This document shows positions 42,496 through 51,241 of a stretch of DNA of 64,000 bases, piece after piece. This DNA is from Paenibacillus tengchongensis (GTDB lineage Bacteria; Bacillota; Bacilli; Paenibacillales; Paenibacillaceae). The notes beneath the pieces were generated by a model that was given only the letters and a program-made list of their open reading frames with translations, did no database searches and was not told the origin of the DNA. The translations under genes were made by a program, and so were the position numbers. Location of the stretch: the NCBI RefSeq assembly GCF_008973665.1, contig NZ_WACP01000011.1, positions 1 through 64,000 of the forward strand. The letters are read 5' to 3'. Each line of letters starts with the position of its first letter. Within the stretch, counting starts at the first letter, position 1.

Positions 42496-45144
42496 ATGGC
42501 CAGAGACGATATGTCCAGAAATAATCGGAATAGAACGAGATCTTCGAGCCCTGCAAATCCCAAAGGGAAACCGAAGAAGAACAAGAGGTTTTTGACGAAG
42601 AGGAAGGTGCTGTGGACGACGTTTTTTGCGATGGCGCTTGCCATTATCTGTGCATTGGGCGGTTATTTGTTCATCATGCTGAACGGGGAGAAGCTGCTGG
42701 ATGCGAACAGGGATAAGCTGACCGTTAATCCGCCGACGCAAATTTTTGACCGGAATGCGAATCTGATTGCGGAGCTGTCGCTGGAGAAGAGCGATCCTGT
42801 GGACTATGAGGATATGCCGGAGCTGCTGGTCCAGGCTTTTATCGCCACGGAGGATAAACGGTTCTTAGAACACAAAGGAGTCGACTTCTGGTCGATCGGC
42901 CGGGCGGCGGTGAAGGACGTCATGGCCCGCAGCATGGTCGAGGGCGGCAGTACGATTACCCAGCAGCTGGCAAAGAACATCTTTTTGACCCGTGACAAGA
43001 CATTCTTCCGGAAAGCGACGGAAATGTCCATTGCCATGGCGCTGGAGAATGAATTATCCAAAGAAGAGATCATCACGATGTACCTGAACCGGATCAACTT
43101 CGGAGGTACAACCTACGGAATCAAAGCGGCCTCCATCCGTTATTTCGGCAAGAGCGATCTGAAGGATTTGAAGTTATGGGAAATGGCAACCTTGGCGGCG
43201 ATGCCGAAAGGTCCGTCCCGCTACAATCCGGCGCGCAATCCCGAGCTGTCCAAGGAACGCCGCGGCGTAGTCCTGCAGCTGATGTACGATCAGGGGATCA
43301 TCACCGAGCAGGAGATGAATGAGGCTAAGGCGGTAGATTACAGTTATAAGCAGCCGGAGAGCAAGCAGAAGTACCAGGCATTTATTGATTTTGCCATCGA
43401 TGAAGCGGAAGACAAGTTCGGCTTGTCGGAAGATGATCTGAACATCGGCGGTTACAAAATCTATACAACAATGGATAAGCATGCCCAGGAGACGGTAGAG
43501 GCAGCATTTGCCGACAGCGATAATTTTGAAGAAAGCGTCGACGAGGAGCTGGTACAGGGCTCGATGACGATTATTAACCAGGAGAACGGCAGCATTGTGG
43601 CATTGATGGGCGGACGCAATTATGAGAAAAAAGGCTTCAGCCGTGTCAATGACAGCCGCCGCTCGCCGGGTTCGTCCTTTAAGCCGATCGTGGCCTATGC
43701 GCCGGCCCTGGAATCGGGCAAATTTAACAGCTCTTCCATGCTCAGCAACGAAAAGCAGTGCTTCGGCAATTATTGCCCGAGCAATCTGCACGGGTATTCC
43801 AATACGATCAGCATGAGCGCCGCCATTACGAAGTCGGAGAACATTCCGGCGGTATGGCTGCTTAATGAAATCGGTGTAAATACCGGATTCCAGTTCGCCA
43901 AATCGCTCGGCATCTCGCTCAGCGACGAGGACAAGAACCTTTCGCTGGCCCTCGGCGGGATGAGCAAGGGGACGAACACGCTGGAAATGGCCCAGGCCTA
44001 TACGGCATTCGCCAACGGCGGCGAGCTGCGGGAGGCCTATTCGATCAAATTGATCGAGAACAGTGACGGGGAGACGGTCTACAAGGCCAATACAACCCCT
44101 GAGCGCGTGATGAGCGAGGATACAGCTTATCAGATGACACAGATGATGCAAGAAGTAGTAACGGAGGGTACCGGCAAAAAAGCCAAAATCAGCCGTCCGG
44201 TCGCCGGCAAGACCGGTACTACCCAGAGCGGCTACGAGGGCATCAGCTATAACCGTGATGTCTGGTTCGTCGGCTATACACCGGAATGGACAGCGGCGGT
44301 ATGGATGGGCTACGACAAGCCGAGCAAGACGCATCTGCTCAAGAACAGCAGTCCGCTGGCCGCAGCCTTCTGGGGCAAGGTTATGGAAGAAGCGCTGGAA
44401 GGCGTTCCGGCCAAGACCTTCCCGCAGCCGGAGAGTGCGGTAGTCAATGAGCCGACGGAGACGCCGGAGGCTGTGCAGCCGGTGAGCGGTCTGAACGCAT
44501 CCTATGATGCGTCGACACTGACCGTCAACCTCAGCTGGCAGGCAGTTCCGGGCGATGGCGCGGAATACAGAGTGTACCGCCGGGAAACTTCGGAGGAGGA
44601 ATACAGCCAGCTGCTGAATACGCAGGATACCGCCATTGGAGATATCAGCGCCATGCCGGGTCTCACTTACGAGTATTATGTGACGGCTTATTATCCGGAA
44701 CTGGACGAAGAAAGTGATCCTTCCTCCACCGTTTCCGTCTATGTGGAGGACGAAGCGCCTCCGACCGAAGAACCGGTGGAGTCGATGACTCCGGTGCCGA
44801 CGGATGACGGAAGCAACGGCTGGATTGATGACCCGGGCAGTGACTGGAATAACGGAAATGGCAATGGAAATGGCAATGGAAATGGTAACGGAAACGGAAA
44901 CGGCAATGGTAACGGAAACGGAAATGGAAATGGCAACGGTAATGGCAATGGTAATGGAAACGGCAACGGTGGCGGAGGCGGCAATAACGGAGAAGTAACT
45001 CCGACACAGCCGCCGGCCACTCCGCAGCCTATCCAGGAGCCGGCGGCCACTCCGGCAGCCACAGAAGCTGTTCCCGGCGGAGGTCCTGCAGTGACGGCTG
45101 ATCCTGCGGCTGCCGGCGCTGTTACGGATGTAACGTCACCGTAG
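42496..45144 (+). CDS. Class A penicillin-binding protein 1A
   Basis: 882 residues. A basic cytoplasmic N-terminus and one membrane span (about residues 35-60) precede the glycosyltransferase (ATEDKRFLEHKGVDFWS, catalytic Glu). The transpeptidase follows with SPGSSFKP, KSEN and KTGTTQ. Then comes an FN3-like domain near residues 660-755 and a low-complexity tail containing 20 Asn-Gly dipeptides and a Pro/Thr/Ala end. It polymerises and crosslinks peptidoglycan. AGGAGG precedes ATG 42496. Confidence 0.93.
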   Translation: MARDDMSRNNRNRTRSSSPANPKGKPKKNKRFLTKRKVLWTTFFAMALAIICALGGYLFIMLNGEKLLDANRDKLTVNPPTQIFDRNANLIAELSLEKSDPVDYEDMPELLVQAFIATEDKRFLEHKGVDFWSIGRAAVKDVMARSMVEGGSTITQQLAKNIFLTRDKTFFRKATEMSIAMALENELSKEEIITMYLNRINFGGTTYGIKAASIRYFGKSDLKDLKLWEMATLAAMPKGPSRYNPARNPELSKERRGVVLQLMYDQGIITEQEMNEAKAVDYSYKQPESKQKYQAFIDFAIDEAEDKFGLSEDDLNIGGYKIYTTMDKHAQETVEAAFADSDNFEESVDEELVQGSMTIINQENGSIVALMGGRNYEKKGFSRVNDSRRSPGSSFKPIVAYAPALESGKFNSSSMLSNEKQCFGNYCPSNLHGYSNTISMSAAITKSENIPAVWLLNEIGVNTGFQFAKSLGISLSDEDKNLSLALGGMSKGTNTLEMAQAYTAFANGGELREAYSIKLIENSDGETVYKANTTPERVMSEDTAYQMTQMMQEVVTEGTGKKAKISRPVAGKTGTTQSGYEGISYNRDVWFVGYTPEWTAAVWMGYDKPSKTHLLKNSSPLAAAFWGKVMEEALEGVPAKTFPQPESAVVNEPTETPEAVQPVSGLNASYDASTLTVNLSWQAVPGDGAEYRVYRRETSEEEYSQLLNTQDTAIGDISAMPGLTYEYYVTAYYPELDEESDPSSTVSVYVEDEAPPTEEPVESMTPVPTDDGSNGWIDDPGSDWNNGNGNGNGNGNGNGNGNGNGNGNGNGNGNGNGNGNGNGNGGGGGNNGEVTPTQPPATPQPIQEPAATPAATEAVPGGGPAVTADPAAAGAVTDVTSP
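44851..44970 (+). repeat. 20-copy AAYGGN hexamer repeat inside PBP1A
   Basis: Twenty consecutive six-base units encode Asn-Gly. Third positions vary (AAT/AAC, GGA/GGC/GGT), so the protein repeat is conserved beyond simple slippage, though copy number may change readily. Confidence 0.95.
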
Positions 45145-45171
45145 TGACGAATGAGGTCTATAGATTTAATA

Positions 45172-45216
45172 AACGGTTCTTCTGTTGCTTCGGCACCGGA
45201 AGAACCGTTTTTATTT
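45172..45216 (+). terminator. Intrinsic terminator after PBP1A gene
   Basis: AACGGTTCTTC and GAAGAACCGTT flank a 16-base loop, followed by TTTATTTAT. Confidence 0.85.
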
Positions 45217-45371
45217 ATATAACGCATTTCCGTCATTGTTTCCCGAACTGCTAAACTTGTGCCTTTTTCCTGTGCTCAATTGTACACCAAAGCAAGTTCT
45301 TAAACGATGTTTTGAGTGTCTCTCCTAAATATGTTAAGCTGGAGACACCATTTGTTGAGAGGGAAATCTAT

Positions 45372-45926
45372 ATGAAACGTAAATTCGGAGACCGGGCCAA
45401 CTGGCGACGGATTACGCGCCGTCATTTTGCCTGCCGTTATGTGGAGACCCGGGAGTTCAGCGGTTATATTACGCTGTATACGATCTACGGGCTGAAGGAG
45501 CCGCTGTGGAAGAGCTACGGCCGGCACACCTACCGCATTGCGGATAAGGGCTATTCCTGGCTGCAGTACTTCCCTAAAGACAGTAACTACATTGTGACGG
45601 CTATGTTCGATGACCGGCAGAATATCGTCCAGTGGTATATCGACACCTGCAAGGTGCAGGGGGTTACCGATCAGGGCGTACCCTGGTTCGACGATCTGTA
45701 CCTCGACGTAGTAGTGCTGTGGAACGGGGAGGTATTCCTGCTAGACGAGGATGAGCTGGAAGAAGCGCTGGAACGGGAAGACATTACAGAGAACGAATAC
45801 CAGCTGGCCTGGAAGACGGCAGATTCGGTATTGCGGAGCATCGATGCGCATGCGTTTCCTTATTTCTCACTCTCTTTAAAACACCGTGCCGAATTGTTTC
45901 ATCACGGAGAATTCAGGAGGAAGTAA
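45372..45926 (+). CDS. DUF402 protein, nucleoside tri/diphosphatase (Ntdp/YgaC-like)
   Basis: 184 residues, MKRKFGDRANWRRITRRHF at the start. The DUF402 core has YSWLQYFPKD, WYIDTCKVQGVTDQGVPWFDDLYLDVV (in parts) and DEDELEEAL. Characterised relatives hydrolyse nucleoside tri- and diphosphates. GAGAGGGAAATC precedes ATG 45372. The next gene starts 2 bases after its stop, so they form an operon. Confidence 0.83.
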   Translation: MKRKFGDRANWRRITRRHFACRYVETREFSGYITLYTIYGLKEPLWKSYGRHTYRIADKGYSWLQYFPKDSNYIVTAMFDDRQNIVQWYIDTCKVQGVTDQGVPWFDDLYLDVVVLWNGEVFLLDEDELEEALEREDITENEYQLAWKTADSVLRSIDAHAFPYFSLSLKHRAELFHHGEFRRK

Positions 45927-45928
45927 GA

Positions 45929-46588
45929 ATGGATTGGTATGTGTATCAGAAAGATTCTTCCCCGATTCGCAGAATGTCGGGGAAGCGGCGCCGCTCGCGG
46001 CGCAAATATCTCCTGCTGACGATGCTGGCAGGGGTGCTGGCGGCTGGACTGCTCTGGGTCGCAGTCGTGTTCAACAACATTAACAGCGCTGCCACAGACT
46101 CACCGCTGCCTAAGGCAGACGCCGGGATCATACTGGGAATGTCAATGTGGGGCGATGAGCCCAGTCCGGGACTGCAGGAGCGCCTGAATTATGGCCTTGA
46201 GCTGTACCGTCAGGGCGCCTTCAGCAATTTCATTGTATCCGGCGGGCTGGACAGAGAGGATTACAAGTATACGGAAGCTGAGGGTATGCGCAATTATCTG
46301 GTAGCTCACGGAGTGCCTGAAGAAGTCATTCATCTGGATAACAAGTCTACCAGCACCTATGAGAACCTGCGCTTCAGCCAGAATATTATGCAAGAGGAAG
46401 GCTTCGCTTCCGCCATTGTTATCACGCATACTTTTCATGGCACGCGGGCGCTGGAAATGGCCGAACAACTCGGTTACCGGCAACCTGCTCTGGCCGTGAC
46501 GGAGAGCCAGACGATGTCGATGCTCAAGTATAAATCCCGTGAAATTCTGGCTTATACCAAGTGGAAGCTGCAGCAGCCTTTTTTGTGA
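45929..46588 (+). CDS. YdcF-like (DUF218) membrane protein
   Basis: 219 residues. An Arg/Lys-rich N-terminus is followed by one membrane span (residues 28-48). The DUF218 domain has ADAGIILGMSMWG, FIVSGG, NKSTSTYENLRFS and AIVITHTFHGTRAL. Family members are linked to cell-envelope processes. AGGAGG precedes the ATG. Co-transcribed with the DUF402 gene. Confidence 0.85.
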   Translation: MDWYVYQKDSSPIRRMSGKRRRSRRKYLLLTMLAGVLAAGLLWVAVVFNNINSAATDSPLPKADAGIILGMSMWGDEPSPGLQERLNYGLELYRQGAFSNFIVSGGLDREDYKYTEAEGMRNYLVAHGVPEEVIHLDNKSTSTYENLRFSQNIMQEEGFASAIVITHTFHGTRALEMAEQLGYRQPALAVTESQTMSMLKYKSREILAYTKWKLQQPFL

Positions 46589-46773
46589 GAATGTGAGAGT
46601 TGAGCTTACCTGCGGCCTATTGAAGGCCGGGATGCCTGCTGATTTGTCCGGAATAATCTGAAACTGCTAATAACCGTAGTTCAACCGGAATAGATATAGA
46701 ATATAGCGGAAGCAGGCAGCCCGTCCGGGCCAATCAATGCATGATCGCATTAATGGGCATGAGGTGATCCATA

Positions 46774-47745
46774 TTGGAGGATAAGAAGAGGCAAATCACA
46801 ATCAATGATGCACGAATGAATATAACCTTCAAAGCTCAAGATGAAGCGAAGCTTGTGGCCAGCGATATTGAACCCCGGTCCCCGTTCTCATCCCATCTGA
46901 CCGATCCGATCAAGGATCTTTTTCATGAGCTTGATGAAATGGTGGGGCTTGAGAAAGTGAAGTCACTTATTTACGAGATCTACGCCTTGCTGCAGATTGA
47001 GAAGCTGCGCACCGAAGTTAATCTTAAAGCCAACACTCATGTATACCATATGGTGTTTAAGGGCAACCCCGGCACCGGGAAGACCACGGTCGCCCGAATT
47101 GTTGCTAAGCTATTCCAGCGGATGGGTGTCTTGAGTAAAGGCCATCTGATTGAGGTGGAGCGGGCTGATCTCGTGGGGGAATATATCGGTCACACAGCCC
47201 AGAAGACGCGGGATCTGGTCAAGAAAGCGCTGGGCGGTATCCTTTTTATTGATGAAGCTTACAGTCTTGCACGCGGCGGGGACAAGGATTTCGGCAAGGA
47301 GGCTATCGACTGTCTGGTCAAGATGATGGAGGACAAACACGAGGACCTCATTATCATTCTTGCCGGGTATCCGGACGAGATGGATATGCTGCTGGACTCG
47401 AATACCGGATTGCCGTCCAGGTTTCCCATTAAGATCGAATTCAGCGACTATACGGTTGACGAACTCGTCTTAATTGCAGCGAAGATGGCGGGTGAAAGGG
47501 ACTACACGCTGACCAGTGAAACGATCGAGAAACTCAAATTAATTATTCTTGACGAAATTATTGATGAAACGGTGTTCAGCAACGCCCGTTTTGTACGCAA
47601 TATCATAGAGAAATCGATCAGGCATCAGGCAGTCAGACTTATGGGCAGACCTATTAAACCGACCAGGCAAGAATTGATGACTATACTGCCCAGAGATATT
47701 CTGGAGGCGGATGAGATTCAGACGGTGAAGAGTGCAATATCATAA
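46774..47745 (+). CDS. spoVK: Stage V sporulation protein K, AAA ATPase
   Basis: 323 residues. A CbxX/CfqX-type AAA domain has Walker A GNPGTGKTT near residue 98, Walker B GGILFIDEAYSL and the sensor region ILAGYPDEM. SpoVK is needed for spore maturation in Bacillus. TTG start after GAGGTGATC. The order hfq, spoVK, hflX, ynbB, glnR, glnA matches Bacillus, supporting the name. Confidence 0.93.
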   Translation: MEDKKRQITINDARMNITFKAQDEAKLVASDIEPRSPFSSHLTDPIKDLFHELDEMVGLEKVKSLIYEIYALLQIEKLRTEVNLKANTHVYHMVFKGNPGTGKTTVARIVAKLFQRMGVLSKGHLIEVERADLVGEYIGHTAQKTRDLVKKALGGILFIDEAYSLARGGDKDFGKEAIDCLVKMMEDKHEDLIIILAGYPDEMDMLLDSNTGLPSRFPIKIEFSDYTVDELVLIAAKMAGERDYTLTSETIEKLKLIILDEIIDETVFSNARFVRNIIEKSIRHQAVRLMGRPIKPTRQELMTILPRDILEADEIQTVKSAIS

Positions 47746-47754
47746 ACCAAAGCC

Positions 47755-47803
47755 CCCGGATGGATGGCCTCTCCATGCGGGGGCTTTGTATTTTTCTATG
47801 CCG
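47755..47803 (+). terminator. Intrinsic terminator after spoVK
   Basis: CAAAGCCCCC and GGGGGCTTTG form the outer stem, with CCAT pairing inside, then TATTTTTC. Confidence 0.85.
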
Positions 47804-48035
47804 TGTGTACCTTGATGCCTTACTCAACGAGTAAACCCTCAGCCTATATTACATTTAAATCTTATGGTAGTATTATCATGGCAATGATTAGATCCCGATT
47901 CAGATAATGCGGACTTTGCACTTGGATATTATCGGCTGTCCAGGGGCATTGATAACAAAGACTTCAATAAGAACCGGGCGGTTATTTATGTACAGAGCTC
48001 ATGGCTCTGCGCACGGCGGATAGGAGAATTTTACC

Positions 48036-49325
48036 ATGTCATCAACTACCTATGACACAACCACCGAAATGAAAGACCGGGCGATTCTCGTCAGTCTGGT
48101 CACCGATAAAATTAAGCAGACGGGGATAGACCCGGAGTTGTCGCTGCAGGAATTAATCCAGCTGGCGGAAACTGCGGGTGTAGAGGTTCTGGATGTGCTG
48201 CGCCAGAATAAAGAGACACCGGACCCCAAATGGTTCATCGGCAAAGGCAAGGTGGAGGAGCTGCGTATGGCTGCCGAGGGTCTCGGGGCTAATACGGCCA
48301 TCTTCGACCAGGAGCTGTCGGGGGCGCAGGTGCGCAACCTGGAGGAAAGTCTGGATCTGAAGATTATTGACCGCACCCAGCTGATTCTTGATATTTTCGC
48401 CGGCAGAGCCAAAACCCGGGAAGGGATTATCCAGGTAGAGCTGGCCCAGCTGACTTATCTGCTGCCGCGGTTATCGGGACAGGGCAAGAACCTCTCCCGG
48501 CTCGGCGGCGGCATCGGTACCCGCGGTCCCGGGGAAAGCAAGCTGGAGACGGACCGCCGGCATATCCGCGACCGGATCGGCGAATTGAAGCGGCAGCTCG
48601 ACGATGTCGTCAAGACGCGCGAGCTGCACCGGGAACGGCGCCGCAAGAGCGGCACCGTCCAAGTGGCTCTGGTCGGTTATACCAATGCCGGGAAGTCCAC
48701 CCTCCTTAAGCAGCTTACGGATGCCGATGTGTATATTGAGAACCAGCTATTCGCGACACTCGATCCGACCTCGCGAGTTCTTGAGCTGCCGGGCGGCAAG
48801 GAAGTCGTTCTAACCGATACAGTCGGCTTCATACAGAATTTGCCTCATGATCTGGTGGCGGCATTCCGGGCCACGCTGGAGGAAGTGAATGAAGCCACTC
48901 TTGTACTGCATGTGGTCGATGCTTCATCGCCGATGCGGGAGGAGCAGATGGAGGTTGTCGGAGCTATTCTCCAGGACCTCGGCGCGGCCGGCAAGCCGCA
49001 GATTGTCCTGTTCAATAAGTGCGACATCTGTACACCGGAACAGCTGCAGATGCTGCCCGGCGGACAGGGGTTCTTGAAGATCAGCGCGTTTCATCCTCAG
49101 GATCTGGAGCGTATCCGGCAGACCATTGCCGATGAGCTGGCCGGTGACACCTTGAAATTCCGGATTCCTGGTGAACGCGGTGAAGCAGCCGCCTTGCTCT
49201 ATCAGGTGGGCGAAGTGCTCGAAACAGCTTATGAAGAGAACGATGTGCTATATACAGTACGTGTGAACAAAGAGGATTACGGCAAGTTGGGATACAAGCT
49301 GGCGGATTTCTTGGAGCAGCAGTAG
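48036..49325 (+). CDS. hflX: Ribosome-associated GTPase HflX
   Basis: 429 residues. The N-terminal domain and glycine-rich segment (LSRLGGGIGTRGPGESKLE) are followed by the G domain: G1 GYTNAGKST, G3 DTVGF, G4 NKCD. HflX splits stalled ribosomes under stress. The start codon follows TAGGAG. Located as in Bacillus, between spoVK and the ynbB-like gene. Confidence 0.94.
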   Translation: MSSTTYDTTTEMKDRAILVSLVTDKIKQTGIDPELSLQELIQLAETAGVEVLDVLRQNKETPDPKWFIGKGKVEELRMAAEGLGANTAIFDQELSGAQVRNLEESLDLKIIDRTQLILDIFAGRAKTREGIIQVELAQLTYLLPRLSGQGKNLSRLGGGIGTRGPGESKLETDRRHIRDRIGELKRQLDDVVKTRELHRERRRKSGTVQVALVGYTNAGKSTLLKQLTDADVYIENQLFATLDPTSRVLELPGGKEVVLTDTVGFIQNLPHDLVAAFRATLEEVNEATLVLHVVDASSPMREEQMEVVGAILQDLGAAGKPQIVLFNKCDICTPEQLQMLPGGQGFLKISAFHPQDLERIRQTIADELAGDTLKFRIPGERGEAAALLYQVGEVLETAYEENDVLYTVRVNKEDYGKLGYKLADFLEQQ

Positions 49326-49462
49326 TATCTGGAGTCCGCTGCCCATAGGCGAACGCGGTCCCGCAAAGCATCTTGTCCCCCGGCGCTGCCGGACGGTGCG
49401 GATGCTTGCGGGCCGAGTTTTGCCTGAGCGAAAATTCAGTTATAGGGAGAGAACGAGGGGAA

Positions 49463-50716
49463 ATGGCAGTTTTTGCAGAGGATATTATACAGGCGGCAGA
49501 TGCCGCAGAGCTTGAGATCACAGAAGCGGTTAAGCTGCTGGACCGGATTGTCGACCATAACCAATGGAAGGTCATTGAAGCCTTTCAGCGTCATCAGGTC
49601 AGTGACTTTCATTTTGCCGGTTCGACCGGATATGCTTATAATGACCGGGGCCGGGAGGTGCTGGACCTCGTCTACGCTGATATTTTCGGCGCCGAGGCGG
49701 CGCTTGTAAGACCCCATTTCGCCTCCGGCACCCATACGATATCTACGGCGCTGTTCGGTGTACTGCGGCCGGGAGACGAACTGCTGTATATCACGGGCAG
49801 ACCGTATGACACCCTGCATAAGGTCATCGGAGAATCCGGAGACGGGACCGGCTCGCTGGCCGATTTCGGAATCGGCTATAAAGAGACTGCCTTAACGGCT
49901 GATGGTGGTGTGGATTGGGATGCGGTGGCCCAGGCTATTCAGGGTAATACCAAGGTAATCGGTATTCAGCGCTCTCGCGGCTACGATTGGCGTTCGTCGT
50001 TCACGGTGGCCGAGATCGGTGAAATGATCGCCAAAGTCAAAAGCTTGAAACCTGGAGTGATTGTTTTCGTAGACAATTGTTATGGAGAGTTTACGGAAGA
50101 GCTGGAGCCGCCTCAGGTTGGTGCCGATCTGGTTGCCGGCTCGCTGATCAAGAATCCGGGCGGCGGCATCGCCGAGACGGGCGGCTATATCTGCGGACGT
50201 GCCGACCTCGTGGAGCTGGCTGCATACCGCCTGACGGCGCCAGGCATTGGCGGAGAAGTGGGGGCTATGCTGGGAACGACGCGCGGGCTCTACCAAGGGC
50301 TGTTTATGGCACCGCACACGGTTGGCCAGGCGCTCAAAGGGAGCATATTCGCCGCCTCCGTGTTCGCCCGCTGCGGGTTCAGCACGAAGCCGGCCTGGAA
50401 CGAGCCGCGCACCGATCTGATTCAAGCGGTAGCTTTTGACGGATCGGAGCATCTGATCGCCTTCGTGCAAGGGATTCAGCGTGCTGCCGCCGTCGACAGC
50501 CATGTAGTTCCCGAGCCTTGGGACATGCCGGGTTACGAACATCCTGTCATCATGGCGGCAGGTACCTTTATTCAAGGTGGAAGCTTGGAGTTATCTGCCG
50601 ACGCGCCGATCCGGGCGCCATATATTGGTTATATGCAAGGCGGGCTGACCTATTCGCATGTGAAATTTGGCGTGTTAATGGCACTGCAGCGCATGCGGGA
50701 TGCAAAATTGCTGTAA
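49463..50716 (+). CDS. YnbB-like PLP enzyme (aluminium resistance/methionine gamma-lyase family)
   Basis: 417 residues with a fold-type I PLP enzyme core. The probable PLP Lys lies in GSLIKNPGGGIAETGGYI; VFVDNCYGEF carries the Asp that contacts PLP. The family is annotated as aluminium resistance or Met gamma-lyase related; true substrate unproven. GAGGGGAA precedes ATG 49463. The last codons overlap the GlnR operator of the next gene. Confidence 0.87.
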   Translation: MAVFAEDIIQAADAAELEITEAVKLLDRIVDHNQWKVIEAFQRHQVSDFHFAGSTGYAYNDRGREVLDLVYADIFGAEAALVRPHFASGTHTISTALFGVLRPGDELLYITGRPYDTLHKVIGESGDGTGSLADFGIGYKETALTADGGVDWDAVAQAIQGNTKVIGIQRSRGYDWRSSFTVAEIGEMIAKVKSLKPGVIVFVDNCYGEFTEELEPPQVGADLVAGSLIKNPGGGIAETGGYICGRADLVELAAYRLTAPGIGGEVGAMLGTTRGLYQGLFMAPHTVGQALKGSIFAASVFARCGFSTKPAWNEPRTDLIQAVAFDGSEHLIAFVQGIQRAAAVDSHVVPEPWDMPGYEHPVIMAAGTFIQGGSLELSADAPIRAPYIGYMQGGLTYSHVKFGVLMALQRMRDAKLL

Positions 50717-50728
50717 GTATATCTTACA
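50712..50728. promoter_or_regulatory. GlnR/TnrA operator
   Basis: TGTAAGTATATCTTACA matches the consensus TGTNAN7TNACA exactly. It lies just upstream of the glnR -35 and overlaps the stop codon of the preceding gene. Autorepression of glnRA by GlnR is known in Bacillus. Confidence 0.88.
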
Positions 50729-50733
50729 TACCA

Positions 50734-50762
50734 TTGACACGCCTGAATACGAAATGTACAAT
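50734..50762 (+). promoter_or_regulatory. glnRA promoter
   Basis: TTGACA (50734-50739), a 17-base spacer and TACAAT (50757-50762), 38 bases before the glnR start. Confidence 0.88.
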
Positions 50763-50800
50763 GAGATGAGATAATAGATCATTGGAAGGTTGGATGAGTC

Positions 50801-51211
50801 ATGGGTGATGAAATCCGCAGAAATATGGCATTATTTCCTATAGGGATCGTAATGAAGCTGACCGATTTATCTGCTAGACAAATTCGTTATTATGAGCAGC
50901 ACAGTTTGATCGTACCTGCGCGCACCTCCGGCAACCAGCGTTTGTTCTCGTTTAATGATGTTGAGCGTCTGCTCGAAATCAAGGCCTTGATTGAGAAGGG
51001 TGTCAATATCGCCGGCATTAAGCAGGTGATGAACCCGGTATCGAAGGAATCCGAGGAAGCTACGGTGATCACCCCGGATACCGAGGTTCGCCGCAGAGAG
51101 CTGTCCGATTCGCAGCTGCACCGATTATTGAAGCAAGAACTGGTTTCCGGTAAAAGACCGGGACAAGTATCACTTATTCAAGGCGAGCTATCCCGGTTTT
51201 TTAATAAATAA
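50801..51211 (+). CDS. glnR: Glutamine synthetase repressor GlnR
   Basis: 136 residues of MerR type. The DNA-binding region has LSARQIRYYEQHSLIVPART and GNQRLFSFNDVERL. The C-terminal tail (GQVSLIQGELSRFF) is the GlnR signal-sensing end, which responds to feedback-inhibited glutamine synthetase. It is 30 bases upstream of glnA with its own operator, as in Bacillus. Confidence 0.94.
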   Translation: MGDEIRRNMALFPIGIVMKLTDLSARQIRYYEQHSLIVPARTSGNQRLFSFNDVERLLEIKALIEKGVNIAGIKQVMNPVSKESEEATVITPDTEVRRRELSDSQLHRLLKQELVSGKRPGQVSLIQGELSRFFNK

Positions 51212-51241
51212 CTGAAAGAGACATGAAAGGGAGAGGGTAAA

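Noticed and set aside
43174..44334. 386-codon minus-strand ORF over PBP1A
   Set aside because: Antisense to conserved transpeptidase motifs; shadow composition.
44851..44970. The hexamer repeat as a CRISPR or regulatory array
   Set aside because: It is in frame within PBP1A and encodes uninterrupted Asn-Gly; there are no spacers.
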